48,532 nucleotides of DNA from Novosphingobium sp. B 225 (GCF_002198665.1 NZ_MWLM01000061.1:1-48532), one strand, 5' to 3'. Positions 7,296 through 16,329 are shown, counted from the first letter of the stretch. A program made the numbers and translations. Notes: generated from the letters alone by a model not told the origin.

Positions 7296-7434
7296 TATGT
7301 CACCGTAATTATGTCACCGTAATTACTAGTAAACTGGCGCCGTAGTTCATTGGCATCAGCGGCGCAGAACTGCTCGAGTCTGGGCAAGGTCATTCGCACG
7401 GGGGGAAATTGCCGTCCATACGGCAGTGGAATGG

Positions 7435-7506
<72 letters not shown>

Positions 7507-7628
7507 ACACCATTCCAATCGTGCCCCACGCGGCGGACCGAGCGGGCAGGGGCGCGCTATTGGTCTGCGCGCCGCGCTTTGTCAAGCGAGGCTTGAGCTT
7601 GGCGGGATATAGCGGCAATGCCTTGACC

Positions 7629-7772
7629 ATGGGTAAAGACGAATCCGCAACGTCCCGCGAAGCACGGCTCGCCGCCAAGCTGCGTGAAAACCTGCGCCGC
7701 CGCAAGGAACAGGCGCGCGAAATGGCCGGAAACGACAACGCGGGCCTTCCCAAGCCGCCGCCCAGCCACTAG
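7629..7772 (+). CDS. Small basic conserved-looking protein
   Basis: A 47-residue polypeptide with a charged amphipathic helix ([22 protein letters not shown], roughly residues 9-30) and a Pro-rich tail. Small proteins with a similar LAAxLRxNLxRRKxQAR core are, from memory, found as short hypothetical genes in alphaproteobacteria. It has no signal peptide. An in-frame start upstream is blocked by a stop (ATG CCT TGA at 7617). It ends 34 nt before gpmA and may be co-transcribed with it. Function unknown. Confidence 0.6.
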   Translation: MGKDESATSREARLAAKLRENLRRRKEQAREMAGNDNAGLPKPPPSH

Positions 7773-7806
7773 GGGCCGAAGTTCCTGCAACAGGGGGAGT
7801 TCATTC

Positions 7807-8493
7807 GTGCCGCGCCTGATCCTTGTCCGTCATGGCCAGAGCCAGTGGAACCTGGAAAACCGCTTCACCGGCTGGTGGGATGTTGACCTGACCGAAAAGG
7901 GCGTGGGCGAAGCGCGCGCCGCGGGTGAATTGCTGAATGCCAAGGGCATGCTGCCCACCACGGCATTCACCAGCCTGCAAACCCGTGCGATCAAGACGCT
8001 GCACTATGCGCTGGAAGCCGCCGGGCGGCTGTGGATCCCCGAAGTCAAGGACTGGCGGCTGAATGAGCGCCACTATGGCGGGCTGACCGGGCTGGACAAG
8101 GCCGAGACTGCGGCAAAGCACGGCGACGATCAGGTCAAGATCTGGCGCCGCAGCTTCGACATTCCGCCGCCGGTACTGGAAGATGGCAGCACTTTCGATC
8201 TGAAGCAGGATCCGCGCTATGCCGGGATCGCAATTCCCAGCACCGAAAGCTTGAAAGACACCATCGCCCGGGTGCTGCCTTATTATGAAGCCGCGATCGT
8301 CCCGCAGTTGCGCGCCGGGGAAACGGTGCTGATCGCCGCCCATGGCAATTCGCTGCGCGCGCTGGTCAAGCACCTTTCCGGCATTTCGGATGACGAAATC
8401 ACCGGCCTGGAAATCCCCACCGGGCAGCCGATCGTCTATGAACTGGACGACAACCTGAACGCGCTGGAGCGCTATTACCTGTCGGAGCGTTGA
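7807..8493 (+). CDS. gpmA: 2,3-bisphosphoglycerate-dependent phosphoglycerate mutase
   Basis: Interconverts 3- and 2-phosphoglycerate in glycolysis and gluconeogenesis via a phosphohistidine. From the GTG at 7807 the product is 228 residues, the standard dPGM length. A strong AGGGGGAG ribosome-binding site lies 7 nt upstream and decides this start over a longer frame beginning at 7684. The RHG motif carries His9; Arg60, Glu87 in [12 protein letters not shown] and His179 in [11 protein letters not shown] complete the active site. It begins a dense plus-strand run with purE 2 nt downstream. Confidence 0.95.
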   Translation: MPRLILVRHGQSQWNLENRFTGWWDVDLTEKGVGEARAAGELLNAKGMLPTTAFTSLQTRAIKTLHYALEAAGRLWIPEVKDWRLNERHYGGLTGLDKAETAAKHGDDQVKIWRRSFDIPPPVLEDGSTFDLKQDPRYAGIAIPSTESLKDTIARVLPYYEAAIVPQLRAGETVLIAAHGNSLRALVKHLSGISDDEITGLEIPTGQPIVYELDDNLNALERYYLSER

Positions 8494-8495
8494 TC

Positions 8496-8987
8496 ATGCA
8501 GGCACCAGTCGCGCCCCCCGTCGCAATCGTCATGGGCAGCCAGTCTGACTGGGCGACGATGAAATGCGCGGCGGACGCGCTGGACAGGCTGGGCGTGGCC
8601 TATGACGCGCGGATCGTGTCCGCGCACCGCACTCCGCAGCGACTGGTCGAATTTGCCACCGGCGCAGCCGACGCGGGCTTCAAGGTGATTATCGCCGGGG
8701 CTGGCGGCGCGGCGCACCTGCCGGGAATGGTCGCCAGCATGACGCATTTGCCGGTGCTGGGTGTGCCGGTGCAATCGAAAGCGCTGAGCGGTCAGGACAG
8801 CCTGCTGTCGATCGTGCAGATGCCCGCTGGAATCCCGGTCGGCACGCTGGCGATCGGGGAAGCCGGGGCAACCAATGCCGGACTGCTGGCGGCGGCAATT
8901 CTGGCGACCGGTGATCCGGAGCTGGCCCAGCGCCTGCAAGACTTTCGCGCGGCGCAGAGCGCCAGCGTGGCCGAGAAGCCGAGCTGA
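8496..8987 (+). CDS. purE: N5-carboxyaminoimidazole ribonucleotide mutase
   Basis: Class I PurE moves the carboxyl group of N5-CAIR to give CAIR in purine synthesis, using the product of PurK. The 163-residue protein has the GSQSDW phosphate-binding loop (14-19), SAHRTP with catalytic His44, and the [12 protein letters not shown] and [15 protein letters not shown] segments. A TTG at 8490 would add two residues; ATG 8496 is preferred. It sits between gpmA and purK. Confidence 0.95.
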   Translation: MQAPVAPPVAIVMGSQSDWATMKCAADALDRLGVAYDARIVSAHRTPQRLVEFATGAADAGFKVIIAGAGGAAHLPGMVASMTHLPVLGVPVQSKALSGQDSLLSIVQMPAGIPVGTLAIGEAGATNAGLLAAAILATGDPELAQRLQDFRAAQSASVAEKPS

Positions 8988-8992
8988 GGCCC

Positions 8993-10048
8993 ATGATTCC
9001 ACCCGGCGAAACCATCGGCATTCTTGGCGGCGGACAGCTGGGCCGAATGCTGGCCATGGCTGCGGCGCAGCTGGGCTATCGCTGCCATGTCTTCGCGCCC
9101 GAAGCCGATAGCATCGCGGCCGAGGTCTGCGCGCAATTTACCCACGCGCCCTATACCGATACCGCAGCGCTGGCCGCCTTTGCCGCCGATTGCGCGGTGG
9201 TGACCTATGAGTTCGAGAATGTGCCGGTCGCGCCGCTGGCCGCTTTGCAGGGCGTGCCACTCTGGCCCGATGCCCGCGCGCTGGAAGTGGCGCAGGACCG
9301 GCTGAACGAGAAACGCTTCGTCACCGAACTGGGCGGCCAGCCCGCGCCGTTCCTCGCGATCGATACCGCCGAAGATCTGGACCGCGCGCTTGATACGATC
9401 GGATCGCCCGGGATCCTCAAGACCCGGCGCGAAGGTTATGACGGCAAGGGCCAGTGGCGAATCATGGCCGATCATGAGGCCGAAGGGATCCGGATCGGCG
9501 ATCAGCCGCTGGTCTATGAAGGCTTCGTCCACTTCAGCGCCGAATTCTCGGTCATCCTGTGCCGGGGCGCGGATGGCACGGTGGTGTTCTGGGACAGCGC
9601 GGAGAATGTCCACAAGGGCGGGATTCTTGATACCTCTACCCTGCCGGCCAATCCCAAAGTGCTGGATCAAGTACCTGCCGCGCGCGATCTGGCCCGCCAG
9701 GTGGCGCAGCGGCTGGGCTATGTCGGGGTGCTGACGCTGGAATTCTTTGCCACCGATGCAGGCCCGGTGTTCAACGAAATGGCCCCGCGGGTCCACAACA
9801 GCGGGCACTGGACCATCGAAGGCGCGCTGACCAGCCAGTTCGAAAACCATATCCGCGCGATCTGCGGTCTGCCGCTGGGGGATACCCGGCTGGCGGCGCA
9901 AGGCGTGGAAATGACCAACCTGATCGGCGATGATGCGCATGATTGGCCCGCGATCCTGTCTGACCCGTGCAACCACCTGCACCTGTACGGCAAGGCCGCC
10001 GCGCGCCCCGGACGCAAGATGGGCCACGTGACCCGGCTGACGCTGTGA
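8993..10048 (+). CDS. purK: N5-carboxyaminoimidazole ribonucleotide synthase
   Basis: ATP-grasp enzyme joining AIR, bicarbonate and ATP to form N5-CAIR for PurE. The 351-residue product starts with the GILGGGQLGRM nucleotide-fold loop (8-18), has TYEFENVP near 70-77, KTRREGYDGKGQW in the ATP-grasp domain and the metal-binding NEMAPRVHNSGHWT motif, all diagnostic of PurK. It lies 5 nt after purE, and its stop overlaps the folA start in a GTGA arrangement. Confidence 0.96.
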   Translation: MIPPGETIGILGGGQLGRMLAMAAAQLGYRCHVFAPEADSIAAEVCAQFTHAPYTDTAALAAFAADCAVVTYEFENVPVAPLAALQGVPLWPDARALEVAQDRLNEKRFVTELGGQPAPFLAIDTAEDLDRALDTIGSPGILKTRREGYDGKGQWRIMADHEAEGIRIGDQPLVYEGFVHFSAEFSVILCRGADGTVVFWDSAENVHKGGILDTSTLPANPKVLDQVPAARDLARQVAQRLGYVGVLTLEFFATDAGPVFNEMAPRVHNSGHWTIEGALTSQFENHIRAICGLPLGDTRLAAQGVEMTNLIGDDAHDWPAILSDPCNHLHLYGKAAARPGRKMGHVTRLTL

Positions 10049-10536
10049 ACCATACCGAGCTGTTCCTGGTGGTGGCCGTGGCCGACAACGGCGTGATCGG
10101 GGCCGACGGGACGATGCCCTGGCACCTTCCCACCGATCTGCGCCGGTTCAAGGCGCTGACCATGGGCATGCCGATGGTGATGGGCCGCAAGACCTTTGAA
10201 TCGCTGCCCGGCGTGCTTCCCGGGCGCCGCCACATCGTGCTGACCCGCGATCCCGCCTGGGCCGAGGACGGCGCGGAAGTGGCGCGATCGGCCCAGCAGG
10301 CGCTGGCCCTGGCCAATGCGCCGCATGTGGCGATTGTCGGCGGGGCGGAAATCTATCGGTTGTTCCTGCCGCTCGCCCACCGGATCGAATGGACCGAAAT
10401 CCATGCCGAGCCCGCGGGCGACACCCGCTTTCCGGATTTTGACCGCAGCGAATGGACCGAGAGCTTTCGCGAGCACCATCCTGCGGATGGTCGCGTGCCG
10501 GGGTTTGATTTCGTCACCCTGCTGCGTAAGGTCTGA
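10045..10536 (+). CDS. folA: Dihydrofolate reductase
   Basis: Reduces dihydrofolate to tetrahydrofolate with NADPH; target of trimethoprim. The GTG start at 10045 overlaps the purK TGA, giving 163 residues. The active-site segment MPWHLPTDLRRFK contains the conserved acidic Asp31, followed by VMGRKTFESL, the RHIVLTRD cofactor-binding strand and VGGAEIYRLFLP. Coupling to purK places one-carbon metabolism in the same transcript as purine synthesis. Confidence 0.96.
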   Translation: MNHTELFLVVAVADNGVIGADGTMPWHLPTDLRRFKALTMGMPMVMGRKTFESLPGVLPGRRHIVLTRDPAWAEDGAEVARSAQQALALANAPHVAIVGGAEIYRLFLPLAHRIEWTEIHAEPAGDTRFPDFDRSEWTESFREHHPADGRVPGFDFVTLLRKV

Positions 10537-10553
10537 CTGGGAGAGGACTAGCG

Positions 10554-11765
10554 ATGCGCAAGAGAGTGTGGATGCCGCTGACCGTGCTGGCCGTGGCTGC
10601 GGCCGGATTTTTCGGAGTGGCGCCGGGTTACCTCGAAAGCCAGATGAACCGGGTGGATGGTCAGCCCCTGATCCCGGTCAGTGCCGAAGCCAAGGCGCTG
10701 CATCAGACGCTGCAGATCGTTGATCTCCATTCCGATACATTGATGTGGCGGCGCGACATGCTGCAACCGGCCAGCCGGGGGCATGAGGATTTGCCGCGGC
10801 TGCAAGCCGGTAACGTCGCGCTGCAATTGTTCTCCAGCGTGACCAAATCGCCGCGCGGCCAGAACTATGATGCCAATGGCGCAGATAGTGACAACATCAC
10901 TCCGCTCGTGGTCGCCCAGCTGCAGCCGGTGCGGACCTGGGGTTCGCTGCTAAATCGCTCGCTGTTCCACGCGCGGAAGCTCAACCGGGCGGTCACTGTG
11001 GCAAAGGGCAAGCTGGCCAAAGTCAGCGATCCGGCCGAGCTCGACGCGCTGCTGGCGGCGCGCAGCAAGCCGGACGGCCCGGTCGGCGCGATGCTGACCA
11101 TCGAAGGCCTGCAGAACCTTGAGGGCAAGGCGGAGAACCTCGACAAGCTCTATGCCGCCGGTTTTCGCGTGGCCGGCCTGACGCACTTCTTCGATAACGA
11201 GCTCGCCGGATCGATGCACGGCCTCAAGAAGGGCGGGCTCACGCCGTTCGGACGGCAGGTGGTAGGCCTGATGGAAGCCAGGGGCATTGTCGTCGACATT
11301 GCCCATTGCAGCCACCAGTGCGTCTCCGAAGTGCTGGCCATGGCGCGCCGTCCGGTGCTTTCCAGCCACGGCGGCGTGCAGGCGACCTGCAAGGTCAACC
11401 GCAACCTTACCGACGAGGAGATTCGCGGCGTGGCCAAAACCGGCGGTTTGATCGGCGTCGGGTACTGGGACGCGGCGGTTTGCGATACCAGCCCACGTGC
11501 GATTGCCCGAGCGATGAAGCACATCAGGGATCTGGTCGGCGTGCAGTACATCGCGCTGGGCAGCGACTATGACGGCGGCACGACCGTGCGGTTCGACACC
11601 TCCGGGCTGGTGCAGGTCACCCAGGCGCTGCTCGATGAAAAGTTCACGCCCGATGAAGTGCGCGCGGTGATGGGCGGCAATGCGCTGCGCGTGCTGCGAG
11701 CGGGGATCGTGCCGCTTGATCCGAATTCGATTGCTCCAGCTAACAAGACTCCTGCCCCATGGTAA
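10554..11765 (+). CDS. Exported M19 family (membrane/renal-type) dipeptidase
   Basis: A zinc metallopeptidase of family M19. It is 403 residues with an N-terminal hydrophobic segment (7-25) that is a signal peptide or membrane anchor, so it acts outside the cytoplasm. Metal ligands appear at H59-x-D61 (DLHSDT), E184 (LTIEG), H251 (DIAHCSH) and H272 (LSSHGG), with D338 in GSDYDG. Substrates may be L-D or L-L dipeptides, possibly from cell-wall turnover, but this cannot be read from the sequence. It starts 17 nt after folA and overlaps ribF by 7 nt. Confidence 0.88.
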   Translation: MRKRVWMPLTVLAVAAAGFFGVAPGYLESQMNRVDGQPLIPVSAEAKALHQTLQIVDLHSDTLMWRRDMLQPASRGHEDLPRLQAGNVALQLFSSVTKSPRGQNYDANGADSDNITPLVVAQLQPVRTWGSLLNRSLFHARKLNRAVTVAKGKLAKVSDPAELDALLAARSKPDGPVGAMLTIEGLQNLEGKAENLDKLYAAGFRVAGLTHFFDNELAGSMHGLKKGGLTPFGRQVVGLMEARGIVVDIAHCSHQCVSEVLAMARRPVLSSHGGVQATCKVNRNLTDEEIRGVAKTGGLIGVGYWDAAVCDTSPRAIARAMKHIRDLVGVQYIALGSDYDGGTTVRFDTSGLVQVTQALLDEKFTPDEVRAVMGGNALRVLRAGIVPLDPNSIAPANKTPAPW

Positions 11766-12688
11766 TTCCCCGGCTCGACGCGAGCCAGCCCATGCCGGAA
11801 AGCTTGCGCGGCGCGGTGATCGCGCTGGGTAATTTCGATGGCTTTCATCTGGGCCACCAGGCCGTGATCGGGCAGGCGATCGACTGGGCACGCAGCGAGG
11901 GCCGCCCGGCCATTGTCGCCACCTTCGATCCGCATCCTGTGCGCTTCTTTGTTCCCGATGCCCCGCCGTTCCGGCTGACCACACTGGACCAGCGGCAGGA
12001 ACTGTTCGAAGCGGCGGGCGCCGATGCCATGCTGGTATTCCACTTCGACGCGGTGCTCGCGGCGACCACGGCTGAGCAATTCGTGGCCGATCTGCTGGTC
12101 AGGCGGCTCGGCGCGGCCGGGGTGGTGACCGGCGAGGATTTCACTTTCGGCCAGGCACGCGGCGGCAACGTGAAGGTACTGGCCGAATTGGGCGCACCGC
12201 TGGGGCTGCGCAGCAAGGCAATCGGCCCGGTCGGAGATGGCGGAGAGGTCGTGTCCTCCAGCCGCATCCGCGCGGCCTTGCAGGCCGGGGACTGCGCCCT
12301 GGCCACCCACCTGCTGACCCGCCCGTTCGCGATTCGCGGCACAGTCCAGCATGGTGACAAAGTGGGCCGCACGATCGGCTTTCCCACCGCCAACCTCGCG
12401 CTCGGCAACTATTTGCGGCCGCGCTACGGGATCTATGCTGTCACCGGCACGTTGCCCGGCGGGCGGGTGCTGCATGGCGCTGCCAATCTGGGGATCCGCC
12501 CCAGCTTCGATCCGCCCAAGGAACTGCTGGAGCCCCATTTCTTTGACTTTGCGGGCGACCTTTACGGACAGGAGATCGAAGTGGCGTTCCACCATTACCT
12601 GCGCGGCGAGGCAAAGTTTGACAGTCTTGAGGCGTTGACCGCGCAGATGGATGCCGATTGTGCCCGCGCGCGGGAACTGCTGGCATGA
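11759..12688 (+). CDS. ribF: Bifunctional riboflavin kinase / FAD synthetase
   Basis: Makes FMN from riboflavin and FAD from FMN. The 309-residue product has the FAD-synthetase half first: ALGNFDGFHLGH (22-33) with the HxGH nucleotidyltransferase motif, ATFDPHP near 54-60 and SSSRIR at 166-171. The riboflavin-kinase half follows with GTVQHGDKVGRTIGFPTAN (194-212) and YGIYAV. It overlaps the upstream peptidase gene by 7 nt, and its TGA overlaps the ATG of the next gene. Confidence 0.96.
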   Translation: MVIPRLDASQPMPESLRGAVIALGNFDGFHLGHQAVIGQAIDWARSEGRPAIVATFDPHPVRFFVPDAPPFRLTTLDQRQELFEAAGADAMLVFHFDAVLAATTAEQFVADLLVRRLGAAGVVTGEDFTFGQARGGNVKVLAELGAPLGLRSKAIGPVGDGGEVVSSSRIRAALQAGDCALATHLLTRPFAIRGTVQHGDKVGRTIGFPTANLALGNYLRPRYGIYAVTGTLPGGRVLHGAANLGIRPSFDPPKELLEPHFFDFAGDLYGQEIEVAFHHYLRGEAKFDSLEALTAQMDADCARARELLA

Positions 12689-13734
12689 AGCGCTGGGCCT
12701 ACCGCATCGGGCTGGCGCTGGCCGTGCTGTTCCTGCTGCTGACGGTGATCAACGCCAGCTGGCTGGCCCCGGCCCCGCGCGGTGCCGTCAAGCTCATCGC
12801 CCATCGCGGCGCCCACCAGCTGTATGACCATCACGGGCTGGAACGCGATACCTGCACCGCGACGCGGATCGAAGTGCCGGTGCATGACTTTCAGGAAAAC
12901 ACCGTGGCGGGCCTGTTGCAGGCGCAGCGGCTGGGCGCGCAGATGATCGAAGTTGACATTGCCCCCACCGCTGACGGCCAGATCGCCCTGTTTCATGACT
13001 GGACGCTCGATTGCCGCACCGATGGCCAAGGTCCGGTCCGCGCAGCGACGATGGCGCAGCTCAAGGCGCTCGACGCGACCTATGGCTATAGTGCCGATGG
13101 CGGCAAGACTTTCCCGTTCCGCGGGCAGGGCAAAGGCCTGATCCCGACCCTGGCCGAGGCCGTCGCGGCGCTGCCGGAACGGCCCCTGATCTACAACTTC
13201 AAGTCAAAGGATGCGGGTGAGGCTGACTTGCTGGCCAAAGCGCTGAAGGCCGCCGGGCGCGACCCGGAAAAAGTTGGCGATGCCTTTTACGGTGCAGCCG
13301 GGCCGGTCGCGCGGATCCGCCAGCTTTACCCGGCGGCCTGGTCCTTTTCCAAGGAAAGCGCGACCGCCTGCACCATCGACTATCTCAAGACCGGATGGTT
13401 CACCGTAGTCCCGGAAAGCTGCCGAAACGGTACGATTATCGTGCCGCAGAATTACCAGTGGGCCTTTGCCGGCTGGCCCAACCGATTGATCCAGCGGATG
13501 GAAGGGGTTGGCGCGCGGGTGATCGTGGTGGCCCCGCATGGCAAGGACCGCGACCAGGGGCTGACCCTGCCTGAACAGCTGGGCGATGTGCCCGACAGTT
13601 TCCGGGGCTATATCTGGGTCGAAGACATCCACACCATCGGTCCGGCGCTGCGTCCGGCCTACAACAAGCGCAACCCGCGCGAAGAGGCAGAGCTGGCCCG
13701 CCAGCTTGCCGCGCGGCGCAAGGCGCAGGAATAA
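12685..13734 (+). CDS. Exported glycerophosphodiester phosphodiesterase family protein
   Basis: A 349-residue GDPD/PLC-like TIM-barrel phosphodiesterase. Residues 6-24 form a hydrophobic anchor or signal, so the domain is periplasmic. Active-site residues are recognisable as His40-Arg41 (IAHRGAH), Glu71-Asn72 (QENT), Glu89 and Asp91 (IEVDI) and His104 (LFHDWTLDC). A roughly 30-residue segment between HRG and ENT, containing cysteine and many charged residues, is longer than in typical GDPDs. The substrate may be deacylated phospholipid headgroups, by family. The ATGA overlap with ribF indicates co-translation. It ends the operon. Confidence 0.85.
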   Translation: MKRWAYRIGLALAVLFLLLTVINASWLAPAPRGAVKLIAHRGAHQLYDHHGLERDTCTATRIEVPVHDFQENTVAGLLQAQRLGAQMIEVDIAPTADGQIALFHDWTLDCRTDGQGPVRAATMAQLKALDATYGYSADGGKTFPFRGQGKGLIPTLAEAVAALPERPLIYNFKSKDAGEADLLAKALKAAGRDPEKVGDAFYGAAGPVARIRQLYPAAWSFSKESATACTIDYLKTGWFTVVPESCRNGTIIVPQNYQWAFAGWPNRLIQRMEGVGARVIVVAPHGKDRDQGLTLPEQLGDVPDSFRGYIWVEDIHTIGPALRPAYNKRNPREEAELARQLAARRKAQE

Positions 13735-13806
13735 CACCGGATAAGTTGCCTCCACGGACCCCGCGTTAACTCTTGGTATAACGGTTTTGCATTATCAACC
13801 CGGCCC

Positions 13807-14121
13807 ATGCAGCCGCGTCAGGAAATCCGGTCACCGATCCGTTGGCAAGTGCAGATCCGCGCCGAAAGCGGGCTGCGCAGCTTTGGCTATCTGGTTGATC
13901 TGTCGGCCGGAGGCTGCTGCATCGAGGCTGCGGAAAAGGCCCCGCGGATTGGATCCAAGGTGATCCTGCGGCCAGAGGGACTCGATGGCCTGACTGCCAA
14001 AGTGCAGTGGGCCAGCGGACGGCAATTTGGCGCGGCGTTTGATCGGCCGATCTATGGCCCGGTGCTGGAACACTTTGTCCGCAAGCATGCCACGCTGGCG
14101 CCCTTGATTACACTGGCCTGA
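13807..14121 (+). CDS. Single-domain PilZ protein
   Basis: A 104-residue protein that is essentially only a PilZ domain, a c-di-GMP receptor. The two binding motifs are present: R4-x-x-x-R8 and D31-x-S33-x-x-G36 (DLSAGG). Later strands (VQWASGRQFGAAF) complete the small barrel. No effector domain is attached, so it must act by binding a partner. It stands alone between the GDPD gene and phoR, starting 72 nt after the former. Confidence 0.85.
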   Translation: MQPRQEIRSPIRWQVQIRAESGLRSFGYLVDLSAGGCCIEAAEKAPRIGSKVILRPEGLDGLTAKVQWASGRQFGAAFDRPIYGPVLEHFVRKHATLAPLITLA

Positions 14122-14178
14122 TAGCTTGACCTGATCGCGCTTGCGCCTACCGGTCCCGGCAAGATAGGACTGCCGGGC

Positions 14179-15165
14179 ATGACCTCTGCCGATCCCAGCC
14201 TGCTCGAACATTTTGACAGCCCCGCACTGGTGGTTCGCAGCGGCGCTGTCGCATTTGCCAATCTCGCCGCGCGAGAGCTGCTGGGCGGGCATGTGGTTGG
14301 CCAGGATCCCCGCATCGCGATCCGCGATCCGCAAGTGGTGGCGCTGATCACTGCTCCTGCGGGCGGCACTGCGATTGTCGAAGGGCTGTCGGTGCGGGGC
14401 AGCCGCTGGAAGGTCGCCTGCCACGTGCTGGATGGCGGAGCGCGGCTCGTGGTTCTGGAAGATCTCTCGGTGCGCGTCAGCGTGGCCCGCGCCCATGCTG
14501 ATTTCGTCGCCAATGCCAGCCACGAGCTGCGCACACCGCTTGCCGCGATCCTGGGCTATGTCGAAACGCTGGAAGATCCCAAGGCCGGGGATGATCCGGC
14601 CACGCGCAGCCGGTTCCTGGGGATCATCCGGCAGGAAGCCCGGCGCATGCTGGCCGTGATCGAGGATCTGATGTCCTTGAGCCGGATCGAAGCCGTGAAG
14701 CATGATGCGCCGACCGAGCCCGTGGATATGGTGGCACTGGCCCGCGAAGCGGCGAGCGAAGTGGCCAGCCGCGCTGTGGTGACCATCAGCGCCAACTGCG
14801 AAAGCGCCCCGGTTGCCGGGGATCGCGGCCAGCTGGCGCAGGTGCTGCGCAACCTGATCGACAATGCGATCAAGTATGGCGCGCCGGGCGGCGAAGTGAG
14901 TGTCACGCTGGAAGCGACTGCGGCCGGCAGACTGGCGCTGAATGTCCACGATGATGGCCCCGGAATCGCGCCTGAGCACCTGCCGCGCCTGACAGAGCGG
15001 TTTTATCGCGCCGATACCAGCCATAGCCGCGCGACTGGCGGAACGGGGCTGGGCCTGGCGATCGTCAAGCATATAGCCGAGCGCCACCGCGGCCGTTTCG
15101 ACATCACCAGCCAGCAGGGCGAAGGCACCACGGCTTCACTGATTCTGCCGCTTTTGCCGGGCTGA
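14179..15165 (+). CDS. phoR: Phosphate-regulon sensor histidine kinase PhoR, without visible membrane anchor
   Basis: Two-component histidine kinase partner of PhoB, 328 residues. Residues 5-100 resemble a PAS domain. HisKA follows with phospho-acceptor His115 (ASHELRTPLAAILGY), then the HATPase: N box NLIDNAIKYG (225-234), DDGPG (258-262), the F-box-like RFYRADTSHSR and G2 GTGLGLA (288-294). No hydrophobic segment long enough to span the membrane is seen, unlike most PhoR proteins, so sensing probably depends on contact with Pst/PhoU. It leads the pst-pho cluster, 107 nt before pstS. Confidence 0.92.
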   Translation: MTSADPSLLEHFDSPALVVRSGAVAFANLAARELLGGHVVGQDPRIAIRDPQVVALITAPAGGTAIVEGLSVRGSRWKVACHVLDGGARLVVLEDLSVRVSVARAHADFVANASHELRTPLAAILGYVETLEDPKAGDDPATRSRFLGIIRQEARRMLAVIEDLMSLSRIEAVKHDAPTEPVDMVALAREAASEVASRAVVTISANCESAPVAGDRGQLAQVLRNLIDNAIKYGAPGGEVSVTLEATAAGRLALNVHDDGPGIAPEHLPRLTERFYRADTSHSRATGGTGLGLAIVKHIAERHRGRFDITSQQGEGTTASLILPLLPG

Positions 15166-15204
15166 ACCCTTCAGCCAGGGCCATGACCGAACTGTGACAG
15201 ATGA

Positions 15205-15222
15205 ATGTCATGAAACTGCAAC
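15205..15222 (+). promoter_or_regulatory. PHO box upstream of pstS
   Basis: The 18-nt site ATGTCATGAAACTGCAAC matches the PhoB-binding consensus (two CTGTCA-type repeats 11 nt apart) at 14 of 18 positions. It ends 50 nt before the pstS start, in the right place for PhoB activation of the pst operon. It also overlaps an alternative pstS ATG at 15201, which argues against that start. Confidence 0.65.
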
Positions 15223-15272
15223 ACACGGCTCTCAAAGGCGGGATACAGGATTACCGTCAGGAGCGATTCGCG

Positions 15273-16319
15273 ATGTTGAAGAAGACCATTTTCCCCGCCG
15301 TTGCAGTCGTTTCGGCAACCATGCTGCTGGCCGCGTGCGGTTCGGGCGGTTCTTCGGGTTCGCGCGATTTCGTGCGCGCGGTGGGTTCGTCCACGGTCTA
15401 TCCCTTTGCCACCGCCGTGGCTGAAGCGGTCGCCAAGTCGGCCGGAATCAAGAGCCCGGTGGTCGAATCGACCGGCACGGGTGCGGGCATGAAGCTGTTC
15501 TGCGCCGGGCTGGGCGCGCAGCATCCCGATATCGAAAATGCCTCGCGCCGCATGAAGAAGAGCGAGTATGAGGAATGCGCCAAGAACGGCGTCAAGGACA
15601 TCATCGAAATCCAGGTCGGGCTTGACGGGATCGCCTTTGCCGAAGGCGCCAATGGCCCTGGCATGAAGCTGACCCCGGAAGACGTTTACAAGGCGCTGGC
15701 CGCCAATCCCTATGGCAAGCCCAACACCGCCAAGAACTGGTCCGATGTGAACCCCGCGCTGCCAGCCGCACCGATCATGGTCTATGGTCCGCCGAGCACG
15801 TCGGGCACCCGCGATGCGCTGGCCGAACTGATCCTGACCAAGGGCTGCGAAAGCGACCCGGCGATGAAGGCGCTGAAGGAAAAGGACAAGGACGCCGCCA
15901 AGAAGATCTGCACCGATGTGCGCAGCGACGGCGCCTATGTTGATGCGGGCGAAAATGACAACCTGATCGTCCAGAAGCTGGCGGACAATCCCAAGGCAGT
16001 CGGCGTGTTCGGCTATTCCTATCTTGAGGAAAACACCACCAAGCTGAAGGGCATCCCGATGAACGGCGTGATGCCCACCTATGAGTCGATCGTCGACTTC
16101 AGCTATCCCGGCGCTCGCCCGCTGTACATTTATGTCAAGCACGGGCACCTTGGCGCGATCAAGGGTCTGAAGGAATATGTCGCCGAATGGGCCAAGTCGT
16201 GGGGGCCTGACGGCACGCTTAAGGCCAAGGGCATGGTGATCGCTTCCGACGACGTCCGCGCCAAGAGCGCCGATATTGCCGCGAAGATGACGCTGATGGA
16301 TCCTGCAGCGCTGAAGTAA
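15273..16319 (+). CDS. pstS: Phosphate ABC transporter substrate-binding lipoprotein
   Basis: High-affinity periplasmic phosphate-binding protein of the Pst system. From ATG 15273 (CAGGAG ribosome-binding site) the product is 348 residues with a lipoprotein signal peptide ending MLLAAC, so Cys22 is probably lipidated and the protein membrane-anchored. The mature N-terminus has the phosphate-contacting GSSTVYPF (38-45); STGTGAGMKLFCAG and GPPSTSGTRDAL follow. An earlier ATG (15201) falls on the PHO box. First gene of pstSCAB, 10 nt before pstC. Confidence 0.95.
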   Translation: MLKKTIFPAVAVVSATMLLAACGSGGSSGSRDFVRAVGSSTVYPFATAVAEAVAKSAGIKSPVVESTGTGAGMKLFCAGLGAQHPDIENASRRMKKSEYEECAKNGVKDIIEIQVGLDGIAFAEGANGPGMKLTPEDVYKALAANPYGKPNTAKNWSDVNPALPAAPIMVYGPPSTSGTRDALAELILTKGCESDPAMKALKEKDKDAAKKICTDVRSDGAYVDAGENDNLIVQKLADNPKAVGVFGYSYLEENTTKLKGIPMNGVMPTYESIVDFSYPGARPLYIYVKHGHLGAIKGLKEYVAEWAKSWGPDGTLKAKGMVIASDDVRAKSADIAAKMTLMDPAALK

Positions 16320-16329
16320 GGCCGCACTT

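Noticed and set aside
7684..7806. 41-codon N-terminal extension of GpmA
   Set aside because: It overlaps the small protein gene in another frame; the GTG at 7807 has a strong ribosome-binding site and gives the standard family length.
8792..10027. 411-codon minus-strand frame opposite purK
   Set aside because: Shadow of the high-GC purE/purK genes, which have clear family motifs on the plus strand. The 411-codon minus frame opposite pstS (15171-16406) is rejected for the same reason.
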